Of a stretch of 64,000 bases of DNA, positions 24,456 to 35,077 are shown in pieces. Positions within the stretch are counted from its first letter, which is position 1; each line of letters opens with the position of its first letter. The position numbers were made by a program, and so were the translations under genes. This DNA is from Micromonospora sp. FIMYZ51 (GTDB lineage Bacteria; Actinomycetota; Actinomycetes; Mycobacteriales; Micromonosporaceae), in NCBI RefSeq assembly GCF_038246755.1, contig NZ_CP134706.1, forward strand, positions 4,278,001 through 4,342,000, in the 5' to 3' direction. A model generated the notes under the pieces. That model was not told the origin of the DNA. It searched no databases and saw nothing but the letters and a program-made list of their open reading frames with translations.

Positions 24456-24656
24456 TCAGATGCGTTCCGGCATCCTGGCCAGCGCCCTGGCCCGCACCTG
24501 GTCCCCACCGAGCACCTCGGCGGGCCGCATCAGCACGATAGCCGCGGGCACCGAGACCAACCGCGCGAGGCTGCTCCACCCGGTACCCTGCTGCGGCCTG
24601 CGCCACTCGTGACCGTCCGCATCGACGGGGTAGCGGTGGGGCGGCGGAGCGGGCAT
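24456..24656 (-). CDS. Small 66-aa protein divergent from the LysR gene
   Basis: Short frame with strongly coding-like third positions, encoding MPAPPPHRYPVDADGHEWRR... and ending VRARALARMPERI. A hydrophobic stretch (LARLVSVPAAIVLMRPAEVL) is in the middle. No family is recognised. The ATG abuts the inverted repeat shared with the LysR regulator, and no ribosome-binding site is visible. Divergent placement suggests that it may be a target of the regulator. Coding status rests on codon composition and placement. Confidence 0.5.
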   Translation of the reverse strand: MPAPPPHRYPVDADGHEWRRPQQGTGWSSLARLVSVPAAIVLMRPAEVLGGDQVRARALARMPERI

Positions 24657-24690
24657 GATCGAACGTCGTTCGCGAATAGTCGTTTCGATC
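24657..24690. promoter_or_regulatory. Inverted repeat in the divergent LysR promoter region
   Basis: GATCGAACG (24657-24665) and CGTTTCGATC (24681-24690) are near-perfect inverted arms, and an inner CGAACG-T-CGTTCG palindrome lies at 24660-24672. It sits between a LysR-type gene and a divergent small gene, where LysR regulators usually bind. Role inferred. Confidence 0.45.
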
Positions 24691-24714
24691 GGGGTGGGAA
24701 GAGGTCCGACGTCG

Positions 24715-25671
24715 ATGACCCCGGCACAGCTGCGTGCGTACGTCGCGGTGGTCCGGACGGGCTCCGTCAAGCAAGCCGCCGCGCAGCTCGAGGTCTCCGA
24801 ATCGGCCATCTCGCTACACATCGCCCAGTTGCGCAAGGAGTTCGGCGACCGGTTGTTCTCCCGCACCTCGGTCGGGCTCGCGTTCACCCCGGGTGGCCTG
24901 CGGCTGGCCAGCCGCGCCGCCGAACTGCTCGGCCTACAGGACCGTACGGTGGCGGAGGTGAACGCCGCGGCCCGGGGGCGTCGGCTGTTGCGGGTCGCCG
25001 CCTCAAGCATGTTCGCCGAACTGGCCGCACCGGGGCTGATCGAGCTGTTCACCAAGCGCGCCGCCGACCTCGACGTCGAGTTGAGCGTACGCAGCCCGCG
25101 TTCGTTCGAGACGCTGCTACTCACCCGCGCCGCCGACCTGGCGATCGGACCGCAGGCACCGGTCGTCGACCAGGCGATCGTGTCCCGGCCGGTGATGAAC
25201 TACCGGTTGGTGATCGTCGTCGGGCCGGACCATCCGCTGGCCGGCCAGCGGGCCTCGGCCGCCCAGTTGCGCGAGCAGACCTGGCTGCTCGGGCCGTCGG
25301 CCGCCACCGAACAGGGCGCGGTCCAGGCGATGTTGCGCCGGCTCGCCGTACCCGACGACCGGCAGCAGATCTTCCAGAGCCACGCGGCCGCGCTCGGTGA
25401 GGCGAAACGTGGCAAGGGGGTGGCGCCGGCCCTGTCGTTCACCGTCGCGCCGGAGGTGCGTACCGGCCACCTCGTGCTGCTGGACGGCCCGCACACGACG
25501 GTCGAGGCGGTCTGGCACTCGCTGGTGCTCACCGGCCCGGGCGCGCTCTCGGCCGCCGCCGAGCTGTCCCGGTTCGCGTGCACGTCGCGGGCGATCCAGG
25601 CGATGATGCGCGGCACGGGAGTCAGCCTGGGTCACTTCCGGCCGGCGGTGCACGTGACGCTCTGGAGCTGA
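24715..25671 (+). CDS. cutR: LysR-family regulator, CutR-like
   Basis: Transcription regulator of 318 aa. The N-terminal winged helix-turn-helix reads MTPAQLRAYVAVVRTGSVKQ, then AAAQLEVSESAISLHIAQLR. The LysR substrate domain follows (LRVAASSMFAELAAPGLIEL, then DLAIGPQAP). The sequence style matches CutR, the activator of CO dehydrogenase genes in mycobacteria, and the gene converges with the cox operon. Its last 40 bases overlap the end of coxE on the other strand. ATG 24715 starts the conserved MTPAQLRAY; the longer frame from ATG 24655 would start inside the operator-like repeat. Confidence 0.85.
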   Translation: MTPAQLRAYVAVVRTGSVKQAAAQLEVSESAISLHIAQLRKEFGDRLFSRTSVGLAFTPGGLRLASRAAELLGLQDRTVAEVNAAARGRRLLRVAASSMFAELAAPGLIELFTKRAADLDVELSVRSPRSFETLLLTRAADLAIGPQAPVVDQAIVSRPVMNYRLVIVVGPDHPLAGQRASAAQLREQTWLLGPSAATEQGAVQAMLRRLAVPDDRQQIFQSHAAALGEAKRGKGVAPALSFTVAPEVRTGHLVLLDGPHTTVEAVWHSLVLTGPGALSAAAELSRFACTSRAIQAMMRGTGVSLGHFRPAVHVTLWS

Positions 25672-26825
25672 CCGGCGGCGGCCAGCAGTTCCTGGAACGT
25701 GCCGGCCGGCAGGAGCCGGTCGCAGTAGGGCAGGGCCGCGGCCATGCCCGCCACCCGGGGCGCGAAGCCCGGCACCCCGGCCCGGGGGTTCAACCAGACG
25801 ACGAGGTGCGCCCGGCGGCGCAGCCGCGCCATCGCGGCGGCGAGTTCGGCGGGCGGATCGCTGTCCCAGCCGTCCGAGCCGATCACCACCACCGCGCCCC
25901 GCAGCGCGTCGCCGTGCCGGGAGCCGAGGAGCGTACGCAGGTTCGTGGCGATCCGGGTGCCGCCGAACCGGTCGGTCACCACCGCACCGGCCTGGGTGAC
26001 CGCCGCGACGGGTGAGGTGTGCCGCAGCGCCACCGTGAGTCGGCTGAGCGTCGTACCGAACGCGAACACCTCGGCGTCGGCGACCGCCGCGAACGCCCGC
26101 ATCAGGTGCAGGTACGCCGTCGCCTGCGCCCGCATCGACTCGCTGACGTCGCAGAGCAGGACGACCCGACGGGGTCGCCGCACCTGTCGTTCGCGTACCA
26201 CCTCGACGGGTTCCCAGGCGGTGCGGCGGGCGCGGGCGATCGTCGGCCGCAGGGCGAGGCGCCGGCCGGAGGGGCGCACCGCGTGTCGCCGGGTACGCCG
26301 GGTCGGCCAACCGGTGACCGCCGCGCGCAGGGCGTCGCCGAGCAGCGCCACCTGTGCCTCGTCGAGTTCCTCGAACGGCCGGTCGGCCAGCCCGGCGAGC
26401 GCGGCGGGACGCCGCTCGGGAAGCCGCAGGGCGCTGTCACCCTCAGCCGCCTCGGCCACGGCCGGTGGCAGTGTCGCCCAGGGCAACCCGCCGCCGGGTC
26501 CCGCCTCGGCGTTGGCCGCCGGCACCGGGACGTGCACGTCGTCGCGGCGGCCGGGCGGTGCCGCGGGCCGCGCCGGTGGCGGCGCGGGCGTCTCGGCGAA
26601 GACCGCCGCGAAGACCCGGTCGAATACCTCGATGTGCTCGTGCCGGCGGACCAGGCTGATCCGGGCGGTCCAGTAGAGGGTGGACCGGCGTACCGGTGGA
26701 TCGGCGGCGAGCGCCCGGACGAAGTCCTCGACCTGGGTGAGCCCGGCCGGGACGCCGGCCCGCCGCAGCCGCTCGGCGAGCGCCACCGCGAAGGCCGCCA
26801 GGTCGATGCCGCCCAGCCGGCTCAC
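25632..26825 (-). CDS. coxE: CoxE-like VWA-domain protein
   Basis: Protein of 397 aa, the last gene of the cox operon. The C-terminal half is a von Willebrand A domain of the CoxE family with the metal-binding MIDAS motif VVLLCDVSESMRAQ, then FAFGTTLSRLT and VVIGSDGWDSD. CoxE works with the MoxR-type ATPase CoxD in maturation of the CuSMoO2 site of CO dehydrogenase. The GTG start at 26825 overlaps the coxG stop (26822) by 4 bp. A longer open frame upstream only mirrors coxG in another frame. Confidence 0.9.
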   Translation of the reverse strand: MSRLGGIDLAAFAVALAERLRRAGVPAGLTQVEDFVRALAADPPVRRSTLYWTARISLVRRHEHIEVFDRVFAAVFAETPAPPPARPAAPPGRRDDVHVPVPAANAEAGPGGGLPWATLPPAVAEAAEGDSALRLPERRPAALAGLADRPFEELDEAQVALLGDALRAAVTGWPTRRTRRHAVRPSGRRLALRPTIARARRTAWEPVEVVRERQVRRPRRVVLLCDVSESMRAQATAYLHLMRAFAAVADAEVFAFGTTLSRLTVALRHTSPVAAVTQAGAVVTDRFGGTRIATNLRTLLGSRHGDALRGAVVVIGSDGWDSDPPAELAAAMARLRRRAHLVVWLNPRAGVPGFAPRVAGMAAALPYCDRLLPAGTFQELLAAAGQLQSVTCTAGRK

Positions 26826-27649
26826 CGTCGGGCGACCAGCCAGGCGATCACCGCGCCGACCGCGACGACGCCGACCAGTACCGGCACGAGCCGCTTGGCC
26901 ACCGAGCCGCCCGCGACGTCGAGCAGGTCGAGCGCCTCCGGCTCGGCGGCCGGTTCGGGCCTGGCCGCCGTACGCCCGGCCGGCGCGGCGGCGGGTGCCT
27001 CCGGGCGGCCCGCGACGGCTGCGGCGGACGGCCCGCCCGGCGACTTTTCGCCGGCGGCGCTGGCCGACGTGCCGGAGCTGCCAGCGGAGGCGGAGGTGCC
27101 GGCGATGGCCGACGCGGCGGAGGTGCCCGAGGCGGTAGCGGTGGCCGAGGTGGCCACGGGCTCGACCGGCGCGGCTGCGGTGGGCAACGGCTCGACCGGC
27201 GCGCCTTCGGTGGCGAGCTTGGCCTCCAGGTTGGCGACGAACTGGGCGAGCAGTTTGCCGGACACCTCCTTGATCATTCCGCTGCCGAACTGGGCCAGCT
27301 TGCCGGAGATCTTCAGGTCGGTGTCGACGCTCACAAGCGTCCGATCGCCCTCCGGCCGCAGCTCGGCGGTGATCACCGCGGCGGCGTTGGCGGCCGACCG
27401 GGCGTCGCGGCCCTTCGCGTCGATCACCGCGCGCCGCCGCACGTCGTCCTTCTCGACGAACCGGGCGGTGCCCGCGAACTCGGAGACGACCGGACCGACC
27501 TTGACCTTCACCTTGCCCTTGTGGACGTCGCCGTCGACCCCGGTGAGCTGGGCGCCGGGCAGGCAGGGCGCGATGCCTTCCAGGTCGGTGAGCACCGTCC
27601 AGGCCCGCTCGACCGGGATGTTCACCGCGAACTCGTTGATGATCTTCAT
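26822..27649 (-). CDS. coxG: CoxG-like SRPBCC protein with C-terminal membrane anchor
   Basis: Protein of 275 aa. The SRPBCC fold spans about 1-150 with MKIINEFAVNIPVERAW, VLTDLEGIAPCLPGAQLTGV and SGKLAQFGSGMIKEVSGKLL, characteristic of CoxG. A long Ala/Pro/Ser linker leads to a C-terminal transmembrane helix (LVPVLVGVVAVGAVIAWLVA). CoxG is thought to recruit CO dehydrogenase to the cytoplasmic membrane and pass electrons towards quinones, which the anchor supports. It overlaps coxD and coxE by 4 bp at either end. Confidence 0.92.
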   Translation of the reverse strand: MKIINEFAVNIPVERAWTVLTDLEGIAPCLPGAQLTGVDGDVHKGKVKVKVGPVVSEFAGTARFVEKDDVRRRAVIDAKGRDARSAANAAAVITAELRPEGDRTLVSVDTDLKISGKLAQFGSGMIKEVSGKLLAQFVANLEAKLATEGAPVEPLPTAAAPVEPVATSATATASGTSAASAIAGTSASAGSSGTSASAAGEKSPGGPSAAAVAGRPEAPAAAPAGRTAARPEPAAEPEALDLLDVAGGSVAKRLVPVLVGVVAVGAVIAWLVARR

Positions 27650-28545
27650 GGTTGACTCTCCTGATGGGTGCCGAGGGCGGCGGCGACGGCGGCCCGGTCG
27701 TCGGGGGTCTTGGCGATGGCGCCGATGGTGCGCGGCACCTCGGCGGCGGCAAGGTCGACGACGCCCAGCACGGACAGCGCGGCGACCCAGTCGATCACCT
27801 CGGCCATCCCGGGCGTCTTCTCCAGTTCCAGCTCACGCACGCCGCCGACGAACGCGGTAGCGGTACGGATCAACGGCTCGACCGCACCGGGCACCGCCCG
27901 GCGGACGATCTCGGCCGCCCGGGCCGGCTCCGGGAACTCGATCCAGTGGTAGAGGCAGCGGCGGCGCAGCGCGTCGTGCAGTTCCCGGCTGCGGTTGGAG
28001 GTGAGTACGACGATCGGCGGCGTACGCGCGGTGAAGGTGCCGAGTTCGGGGATGGTGATGCCGGACTCGCCGAGGAACTCGAAGAGCAGCGCCTCGAACT
28101 CGTCGTCGGCGCGGTCGATCTCGTCGATCAGCAGCACCGGCGGTACCGGCCCGCAATGGCGTACCGCCCGCAGGATCGGCCGTTGCTGGAGGAACTCGGC
28201 GCTGAACAGGTCGGCGTCGGTGAGCCGCTCCTGCTGTGCCTCGGCGAGCCGGATGGCGAGCAGCTGCCGCTGGTAGTTCCACTCGTAGAGCGCCTCACCC
28301 GCGGTCAGCCCCTCGTAGCACTGCAACCGGATCAGCGTGGTGTCCAGCGCCCGGGCCAGGGCCTTGGCCGCCGCCGTCTTGCCGACCCCGGGCTCGCCCT
28401 CCAGCAGCAGCGGCTTGCCCAGCCGCAGCGCCAGGAAGAGCGCCATCGCCATGCCCTCGTCGACCAGGTAGTCCACCGCGTCGAGGCGGCGGGCGACGGC
28501 GGCCGGATCGGGCAGGGTGACCCGCCCGGGCGCGGAGTCGTTCAT
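27646..28545 (-). CDS. coxD: MoxR-type AAA+ ATPase, CoxD-like
   Basis: ATPase of 299 aa. Walker A is GEPGVGKTAAAKALA, Walker B PPVLLIDEIDRADDEFEALL, sensor 1 VVLTSNRSRELHD, with Arg finger region LRRRCLYHWIEFPEP. The family member CoxD acts as a chaperone that inserts sulfur and copper into the molybdenum centre of CO dehydrogenase together with CoxE. The ATG at 28545 overlaps the preceding stop by 4 bp. Assignment rests on the AAA motifs plus position in a cox operon. Confidence 0.92.
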   Translation of the reverse strand: MNDSAPGRVTLPDPAAVARRLDAVDYLVDEGMAMALFLALRLGKPLLLEGEPGVGKTAAAKALARALDTTLIRLQCYEGLTAGEALYEWNYQRQLLAIRLAEAQQERLTDADLFSAEFLQQRPILRAVRHCGPVPPVLLIDEIDRADDEFEALLFEFLGESGITIPELGTFTARTPPIVVLTSNRSRELHDALRRRCLYHWIEFPEPARAAEIVRRAVPGAVEPLIRTATAFVGGVRELELEKTPGMAEVIDWVAALSVLGVVDLAAAEVPRTIGAIAKTPDDRAAVAAALGTHQESQP

Positions 28546-29126
28546 GACACCTCGCCGGTCAGCAGCCGCTGGTAGTCGGCGCGGGTGTCCACGTCGATCG
28601 GCACCGGCCCGTCGACGGGCACCTCGGTGACCGGGTGCCGGCCGGAGTGCAACAGCTTCCACACGGCCTTGTCGCCGTGCAGCTCGGCCAGCTGCGGAAA
28701 AACCTCGCGGGAGAACCGGAACGGATGGCCCAGGCCGTCGGCGTACCGGCAGACGGCTAGCGCGGTCGGTGCCCCGGCGACCCGCCGCACGTCGGCGGCC
28801 CGTACGCCGGGCTGGTCGCCGAGGAGCAGCACCAGCCCGTCGGCGCGCGGGTCGACCTGCCGCACCGCGCTGCGGATCGACGACCCGCAACCGGTGCTGA
28901 ACTCGGTGTTCTGCACCACCTGGACCCCGGTCAGGTCGACCCGGGCGCGGACCTGCTCCGCCGCGCCGCCAAGCGTCACCAGCAGCTGGTCGAAGCCGCA
29001 CGAGCGGGCCAGGTCCAGGGTCGCGTCGAGCAGCGTGCGTCCCCGGTACGGCAACAGCTGTTTGGCCTCGCCGAGGCGCACGGACGCGCCGGCGGCGAGC
29101 ACCAGGCCGGTCAGGAACACCGTCAT
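28542..29126 (-). CDS. MobA-like nucleotidyltransferase for molybdenum cofactor
   Basis: Protein of 194 aa of the NTP-transferase (MobA/MocA) family: GLVLAAGASVRLGEAKQLLP is the nucleotide-binding start, LVLLLGDQPGVRAADV carries the metal-binding Asp, and LGHPFRFSREVF follows. Such enzymes add CMP to molybdopterin to make the MCD cofactor used by CO dehydrogenase, and the location in the cox operon supports this. ATG 29126 overlaps the XdhC stop by 4 bp. Confidence 0.85.
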   Translation of the reverse strand: MTVFLTGLVLAAGASVRLGEAKQLLPYRGRTLLDATLDLARSCGFDQLLVTLGGAAEQVRARVDLTGVQVVQNTEFSTGCGSSIRSAVRQVDPRADGLVLLLGDQPGVRAADVRRVAGAPTALAVCRYADGLGHPFRFSREVFPQLAELHGDKAVWKLLHSGRHPVTEVPVDGPVPIDVDTRADYQRLLTGEVS

Positions 29127-29992
29127 GCCGCCGTGAAGGCCGCGCGGCAGCCGGGACAGCAGAACCAGTGCTCCTGCCCGTCCCGCGAGACGTGTGGCGT
29201 CTCCGCCGCGATCATCACGGTCATCCCGCACACCGGGTCCACCGCCTGCCTCGGTCGTGCCGTGGGCGAGGTGGCGGGCGGCGCCAGGCCGTCGCGCCGC
29301 ACCGCCCGGACCACCTCGGCCAGGATGGACAGGGCGATCTCCGGCGGCGTACGCGCGCCGATGTCCAGCCCGGCCGGCGAGTGCACGCGGGCCCGCTCGG
29401 CGTCGGTGAGGTCCATCTCGTCGAGCAGGGCGGCGGCGCGCCGGCCGCTGGCGACCAGCGCGACGAAATCCACCCCCGCGTCGAGCGCGGCCCGGATCGC
29501 CTCCGGTTCGCCCTTGCCGAGCCCGGCCACCACGACCGCGGTGGCGCCCGCGAAGTCACCGGAAGTGCAGACCTCGAAGTCGAGGAACCGCGCCAGCGTC
29601 GCCACCGCGGCGCTGATCGGGGTGTCGCCGGCCAACCCCAGCACCGGCGCCGGCAGCACCGGCCGCAGGAAGATCTCGATCGCGCCACCGGAGTGGCACG
29701 GGTTGACCACCACCCGCGCCCCCGGCGTCTCGGGGAACGTGGCCGCCCCGTCGGGCAGCACCCGCAGCAGCAGCGGGTCACCGTCGCGCAGCAGGTCCAG
29801 CGCGGCGGCGCGGACCGAACTCTCCGCGCACGCCCCGCCCACGAAACCCTCGATCGTCCCGTCGGCCAGGATCAGCGCGGCGTCGCCCGGCAGCGCCGAG
29901 GTCGGCTCCTGGGCGCGGACCACTGTGGCGTGCACGTACGGCTCGCGGGCGGCGGTCAACTCGCGTACCCGCTCGGCGATTGTCGGCGACAT
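29123..29992 (-). CDS. XdhC/CoxF-family protein fused to a C-terminal YHS domain
   Basis: Protein of 289 aa. The N-terminal XdhC domain reads FVGGACAESSVRAAALDLLR. The C-terminal XdhC Rossmann domain contains PVLGLAGDTPISAAVATLAR and GLDIGARTPPEIALSILAEV. Residues about 248-289 form a YHS-type metal-binding domain (DPVCGMTVMIAAETPHV, then HWFCCPGCRAAF). XdhC proteins sulfurate and insert the molybdenum cofactor into xanthine-oxidase-family enzymes. The added YHS may bind copper, which CO dehydrogenase also needs; that is inference. Confidence 0.88.
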   Translation of the reverse strand: MSPTIAERVRELTAAREPYVHATVVRAQEPTSALPGDAALILADGTIEGFVGGACAESSVRAAALDLLRDGDPLLLRVLPDGAATFPETPGARVVVNPCHSGGAIEIFLRPVLPAPVLGLAGDTPISAAVATLARFLDFEVCTSGDFAGATAVVVAGLGKGEPEAIRAALDAGVDFVALVASGRRAAALLDEMDLTDAERARVHSPAGLDIGARTPPEIALSILAEVVRAVRRDGLAPPATSPTARPRQAVDPVCGMTVMIAAETPHVSRDGQEHWFCCPGCRAAFTAA

Positions 29993-30002
29993 CCCGGCCT
30001 CC

Positions 30003-32389
<2,387 letters not shown>

Positions 32390-32393
<4 letters not shown>

Positions 32394-32938
32394 GCGGGGC
32401 TCCCGGCGGGTTGGCCGGCGTTGTCGATCGCGCCGGCATCGGGTGCTTCGGTGGTCTCGGTGACCCGGGCCGCGGCCTGCTGCTCGTGCACGGCCGCCCA
32501 GCGCACCGAGCGCACGATCGTGGCGTAGCCGGTGCAGCGGCAGATCTGGCCGGAGATGGCCTCCCGGATCTCCGCCTCGCTGGGATCCGGGTTGCGGTCC
32601 AGCAACGCCCGGCAGGTCATCATCATCCCCGGCGTGCAGAAGCCGCACTGGAGGCCGTGGCACTGCATGAAACCCTGCTGGATCGGGTCGAGCTCCGCCC
32701 CCTTGGCCAGCCCCTCGACCGTACGCACCTCGTGGCCGCCGGCCATCGCGGCCAGCACGGTGCAGGACTTCACCGGCTCGCCGTCCAGCCAGACCACGCA
32801 GGTGCCGCAGTTGCTGGTGTCGCAGCCCCAGTGGGTGCCGGTCAGGCCGAGCACGTCCCGCAGGAAGTGCACAAGCAGCAACCGGCCCTCGATCTCCCGG
32901 GTGACCTCGACGTCGTTGACGGTCATCGTGACCTGCAT
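32390..32938 (-). CDS. coxS: CO dehydrogenase small (2Fe-2S) subunit
   Basis: Iron-sulfur subunit of 182 aa carrying two [2Fe-2S] clusters. The plant-type cluster ligands are in GCDTSNCGTCVVWLDG and SCTVL; the second set is in CHGLQCGFCTPGMMMTC and GQICRCTGY. Electrons move from the Mo site in CoxL through these clusters to FAD in CoxM. ATG 32938 has GGAG six bases upstream; a TTG two codons earlier would overlap the coxM stop. The C-terminal tail (about 150-182) is longer and more Ala-rich than usual. Confidence 0.96.
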
Positions 32939-32940
32939 CT

Positions 32941-33813
32941 TCAACTCCTCGCCCGCGCGGTGGCCCGGCGCAGGGCCCGCTTGGTCAGCTCGGCGGCCAG
33001 ATGCCGCTTGTAGTCGGCGCTGCCCCGCTGGTCGGTGACCGGGTCGCAGCTTCGGGCCGCGATCTCACCGGCCCGCTCGAAGAGGCTCTCGGTGGGCTCC
33101 TGGCCACGCAGCGCCGCCGAGACCGCCGGGATACCTGTGGTGTTCGGGCCGACCGCGGCGAGCCCCACCCGGGCGTCGGCGATCACGCCGCCGTCGAGCC
33201 AGACGGCCGCGCCGGCCGAGACCACGGCCCAGTCGCCGGCCCGCCGCTCCACCTTCTCGTACGCGCTGCCGCCGCCCGGCCGCACCGGCAGCCGGATCTC
33301 GACAAGCATCTCCGCGTCGCCGACCGCCGTCTCGTACGGCCCGACGTGGAACTCCTCCATCGACACGATCCGCTCGGCCCCACCCGGCCCGCGGATCACG
33401 CAGCTCGCGTCCAACGTGGTGCACACGGCGGAGAGGTCCTCGGACGGGTCCGCCTGGCACAGCGAGCCGCCAAGCGTGCCCCGGTTGCGTACCACCGGGT
33501 CGGCGATCACCCGCTCGGCGTCGGCGAAGATCGGGAAGGTCGCCGCCAGGTCGGCCGACTCAAGCAGCTCGCGGTGCCGGGTGAGCGCACCGATCCGCAG
33601 CTCGTCGGGCCCGGGTCGGATGTAGCCCAACTCGCCGTGCAGATCGTTGATGTCGACCAGATAGTCGAAGTTGGCCAGGCGAAGCTTCATCATCGGCAAC
33701 AGGCTGTGCCCGCCGGCGATCAGTCTCGCCGAACTGCCCAGCCGCTCCAACAGGCCGATGGCCTCGTCCACAGTCGTGGCTCGTTCGTACTCGAACGGCG
33801 CCGGAACCTGCAT
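32941..33813 (-). CDS. coxM: CO dehydrogenase medium (FAD) subunit
   Basis: Flavoprotein subunit of 290 aa. FAD-binding motifs are RLIAGGHSLLPMMKLRLANF (about 31-50) and RNRGTLGGSLCQADPSEDL (about 110-128). It accepts electrons from CoxS and passes them to the respiratory chain. It is the first gene of the minus-strand cox operon M-S-L; the promoter should lie in 33814-33930, where inverted repeats are visible. Confidence 0.95.
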   Translation of the reverse strand: MQVPAPFEYERATTVDEAIGLLERLGSSARLIAGGHSLLPMMKLRLANFDYLVDINDLHGELGYIRPGPDELRIGALTRHRELLESADLAATFPIFADAERVIADPVVRNRGTLGGSLCQADPSEDLSAVCTTLDASCVIRGPGGAERIVSMEEFHVGPYETAVGDAEMLVEIRLPVRPGGGSAYEKVERRAGDWAVVSAGAAVWLDGGVIADARVGLAAVGPNTTGIPAVSAALRGQEPTESLFERAGEIAARSCDPVTDQRGSADYKRHLAAELTKRALRRATARARS

Positions 33814-33857
33814 CTCGCACCTCCGCGGTCCCGGCAGACCCTGGTATCAAGGTCCAC

Positions 33858-33899
33858 TCAAGTCAACGTCGAGTTAAGGGATCGCTTAGGTCGACTTGA
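33858..33899. promoter_or_regulatory. Inverted repeat in the coxM / xdhC divergent promoter region
   Basis: TCAAGTC (33858-33864) and GACTTGA (33893-33899) are perfect inverted arms 28 bases apart. Between them is a second weak pair GTCAAC / GTTAAG. The region drives two divergent transcripts (cox operon and xdhC-like gene) and is the natural place for a CutR-type activator to bind. No match to a known consensus was made. Confidence 0.4.
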
Positions 33900-33930
33900 C
33901 GAGCCGCCGCCCCGCACGGATCGTGCTGGG

Positions 33931-35004
33931 ATGCGGGAGATCGCCGACGGGCTGGTGGCCTGGCGCGCCAGCGGCGTCGGGTACGCCGTGGCGACCGTCG
34001 TGCGGACCTGGCGGTCGGCGCCCCGGCAGCCGGGCGCCACCATGGCGGTCTCCGCCGACGGCGAGGTCCTGGGCAGCGTCTCGGGTGGCTGCGTCGAGGG
34101 CGCGGTCTACGAGCTGTGCCGGGAGTCGATCGAGACCGGCAAGACCCGGACCGAAACCTACGGCGTCAGCGACGACGATGCCGTGGGTGTAGGCCTGACC
34201 TGCGGCGGAACCCTCGAAGTTCTGGTGCAACCGGACGTGGCGCTGACCGAGGCGGACGAGGTGCTCGCCGCGATCCGGCAGGGTCGGCCGGTGGCCACCG
34301 CGTCGACCGGCGACGGCCAACTGGTGCTCTGGCCGGACCGGACCGCCGGCAGCCTGGGCGACCCGGGACTGGACCGCGCGGTGGCGCAGCAGGCGGCCGG
34401 GATGCGCGCCCTCGGCGCCACCGGCCTGGTCCACCTCGGTACGCACGGCGAACAGCGCCGCGACGAGGTGGCCGTCTTCGTGCAGTCCTACCTGCCCCCG
34501 CCCCGCATGATCGTCTTCGGCGCGATCGACTACGCCGCCGCAGTGGCCCGGATCGGCCGGTTCCTCGGCTACCACGTCACGGTCTGCGACGCCCGCCCGG
34601 TCTTCGCCACCCGCAAGCGGTTCCCGGACGCGGACGAGATCGTCGTGCAGTGGCCGCACCGTTACCTCGCCTCGACGGTCGTCGACTCCCGGACGGTGCT
34701 CTGCGTGCTCACCCACGACCCGAAGTTCGACGTACCGCTGCTCGAGGTCGCCCTGCGGACCCCCGCGCGCTACATCGGCGCGATGGGCAGCCGGCGTACC
34801 CACACCGACCGGCTGCGCCGGCTCCGCGAGGCGGGGGTGGCCGAGGCGGCGCTGGCCCGGCTCTGTTCGCCGATCGGGCTGGACCTCGGTGCCCGTACCC
34901 CCGAGGAGACGGCCGTGGCGATCGCGGCCGAGATCATCGCTCGGGCCGGCGACGGCTCCGGCCGACCGCTCACCGAGCTCGACACCCCGATCCACCGGCA
35001 CTGA
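33931..35004 (+). CDS. XdhC/CoxF-family molybdenum enzyme maturation protein
   Basis: Cytoplasmic protein of 357 aa with both XdhC domains complete: VVRTWRSAPRQPGATMAV, GSVSGGCVEGAVYELCRE, then Rossmann part MIVFGAIDYAAAVARIGRF, AMGSRRTHTDRLRRLREAG, and GLDLGARTPEETAVAIAAEI. The usual role is protecting, sulfurating and inserting the molybdenum cofactor. It is divergent from coxM and so is probably co-regulated. It is longer than the YHS-fused paralogue in the operon, which seems to be a shorter derivative. ATG 33931 lies at the start of the conserved region. Confidence 0.93.
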   Translation: MREIADGLVAWRASGVGYAVATVVRTWRSAPRQPGATMAVSADGEVLGSVSGGCVEGAVYELCRESIETGKTRTETYGVSDDDAVGVGLTCGGTLEVLVQPDVALTEADEVLAAIRQGRPVATASTGDGQLVLWPDRTAGSLGDPGLDRAVAQQAAGMRALGATGLVHLGTHGEQRRDEVAVFVQSYLPPPRMIVFGAIDYAAAVARIGRFLGYHVTVCDARPVFATRKRFPDADEIVVQWPHRYLASTVVDSRTVLCVLTHDPKFDVPLLEVALRTPARYIGAMGSRRTHTDRLRRLREAGVAEAALARLCSPIGLDLGARTPEETAVAIAAEIIARAGDGSGRPLTELDTPIHRH

Positions 35005-35077
35005 TTCTTCGGTCGTTGGTGGACGGTGCGCCCACCGGTGCCAGGTGCCGCAACATGGCCATGGCATCATCGGCCCC

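Noticed and set aside
25632-27752. Single 700-aa protein covering coxE and the coxG region
   Set aside because: The upstream half is an out-of-frame mirror of coxG; coxE proper begins at GTG 26825 with a 4-bp overlap.
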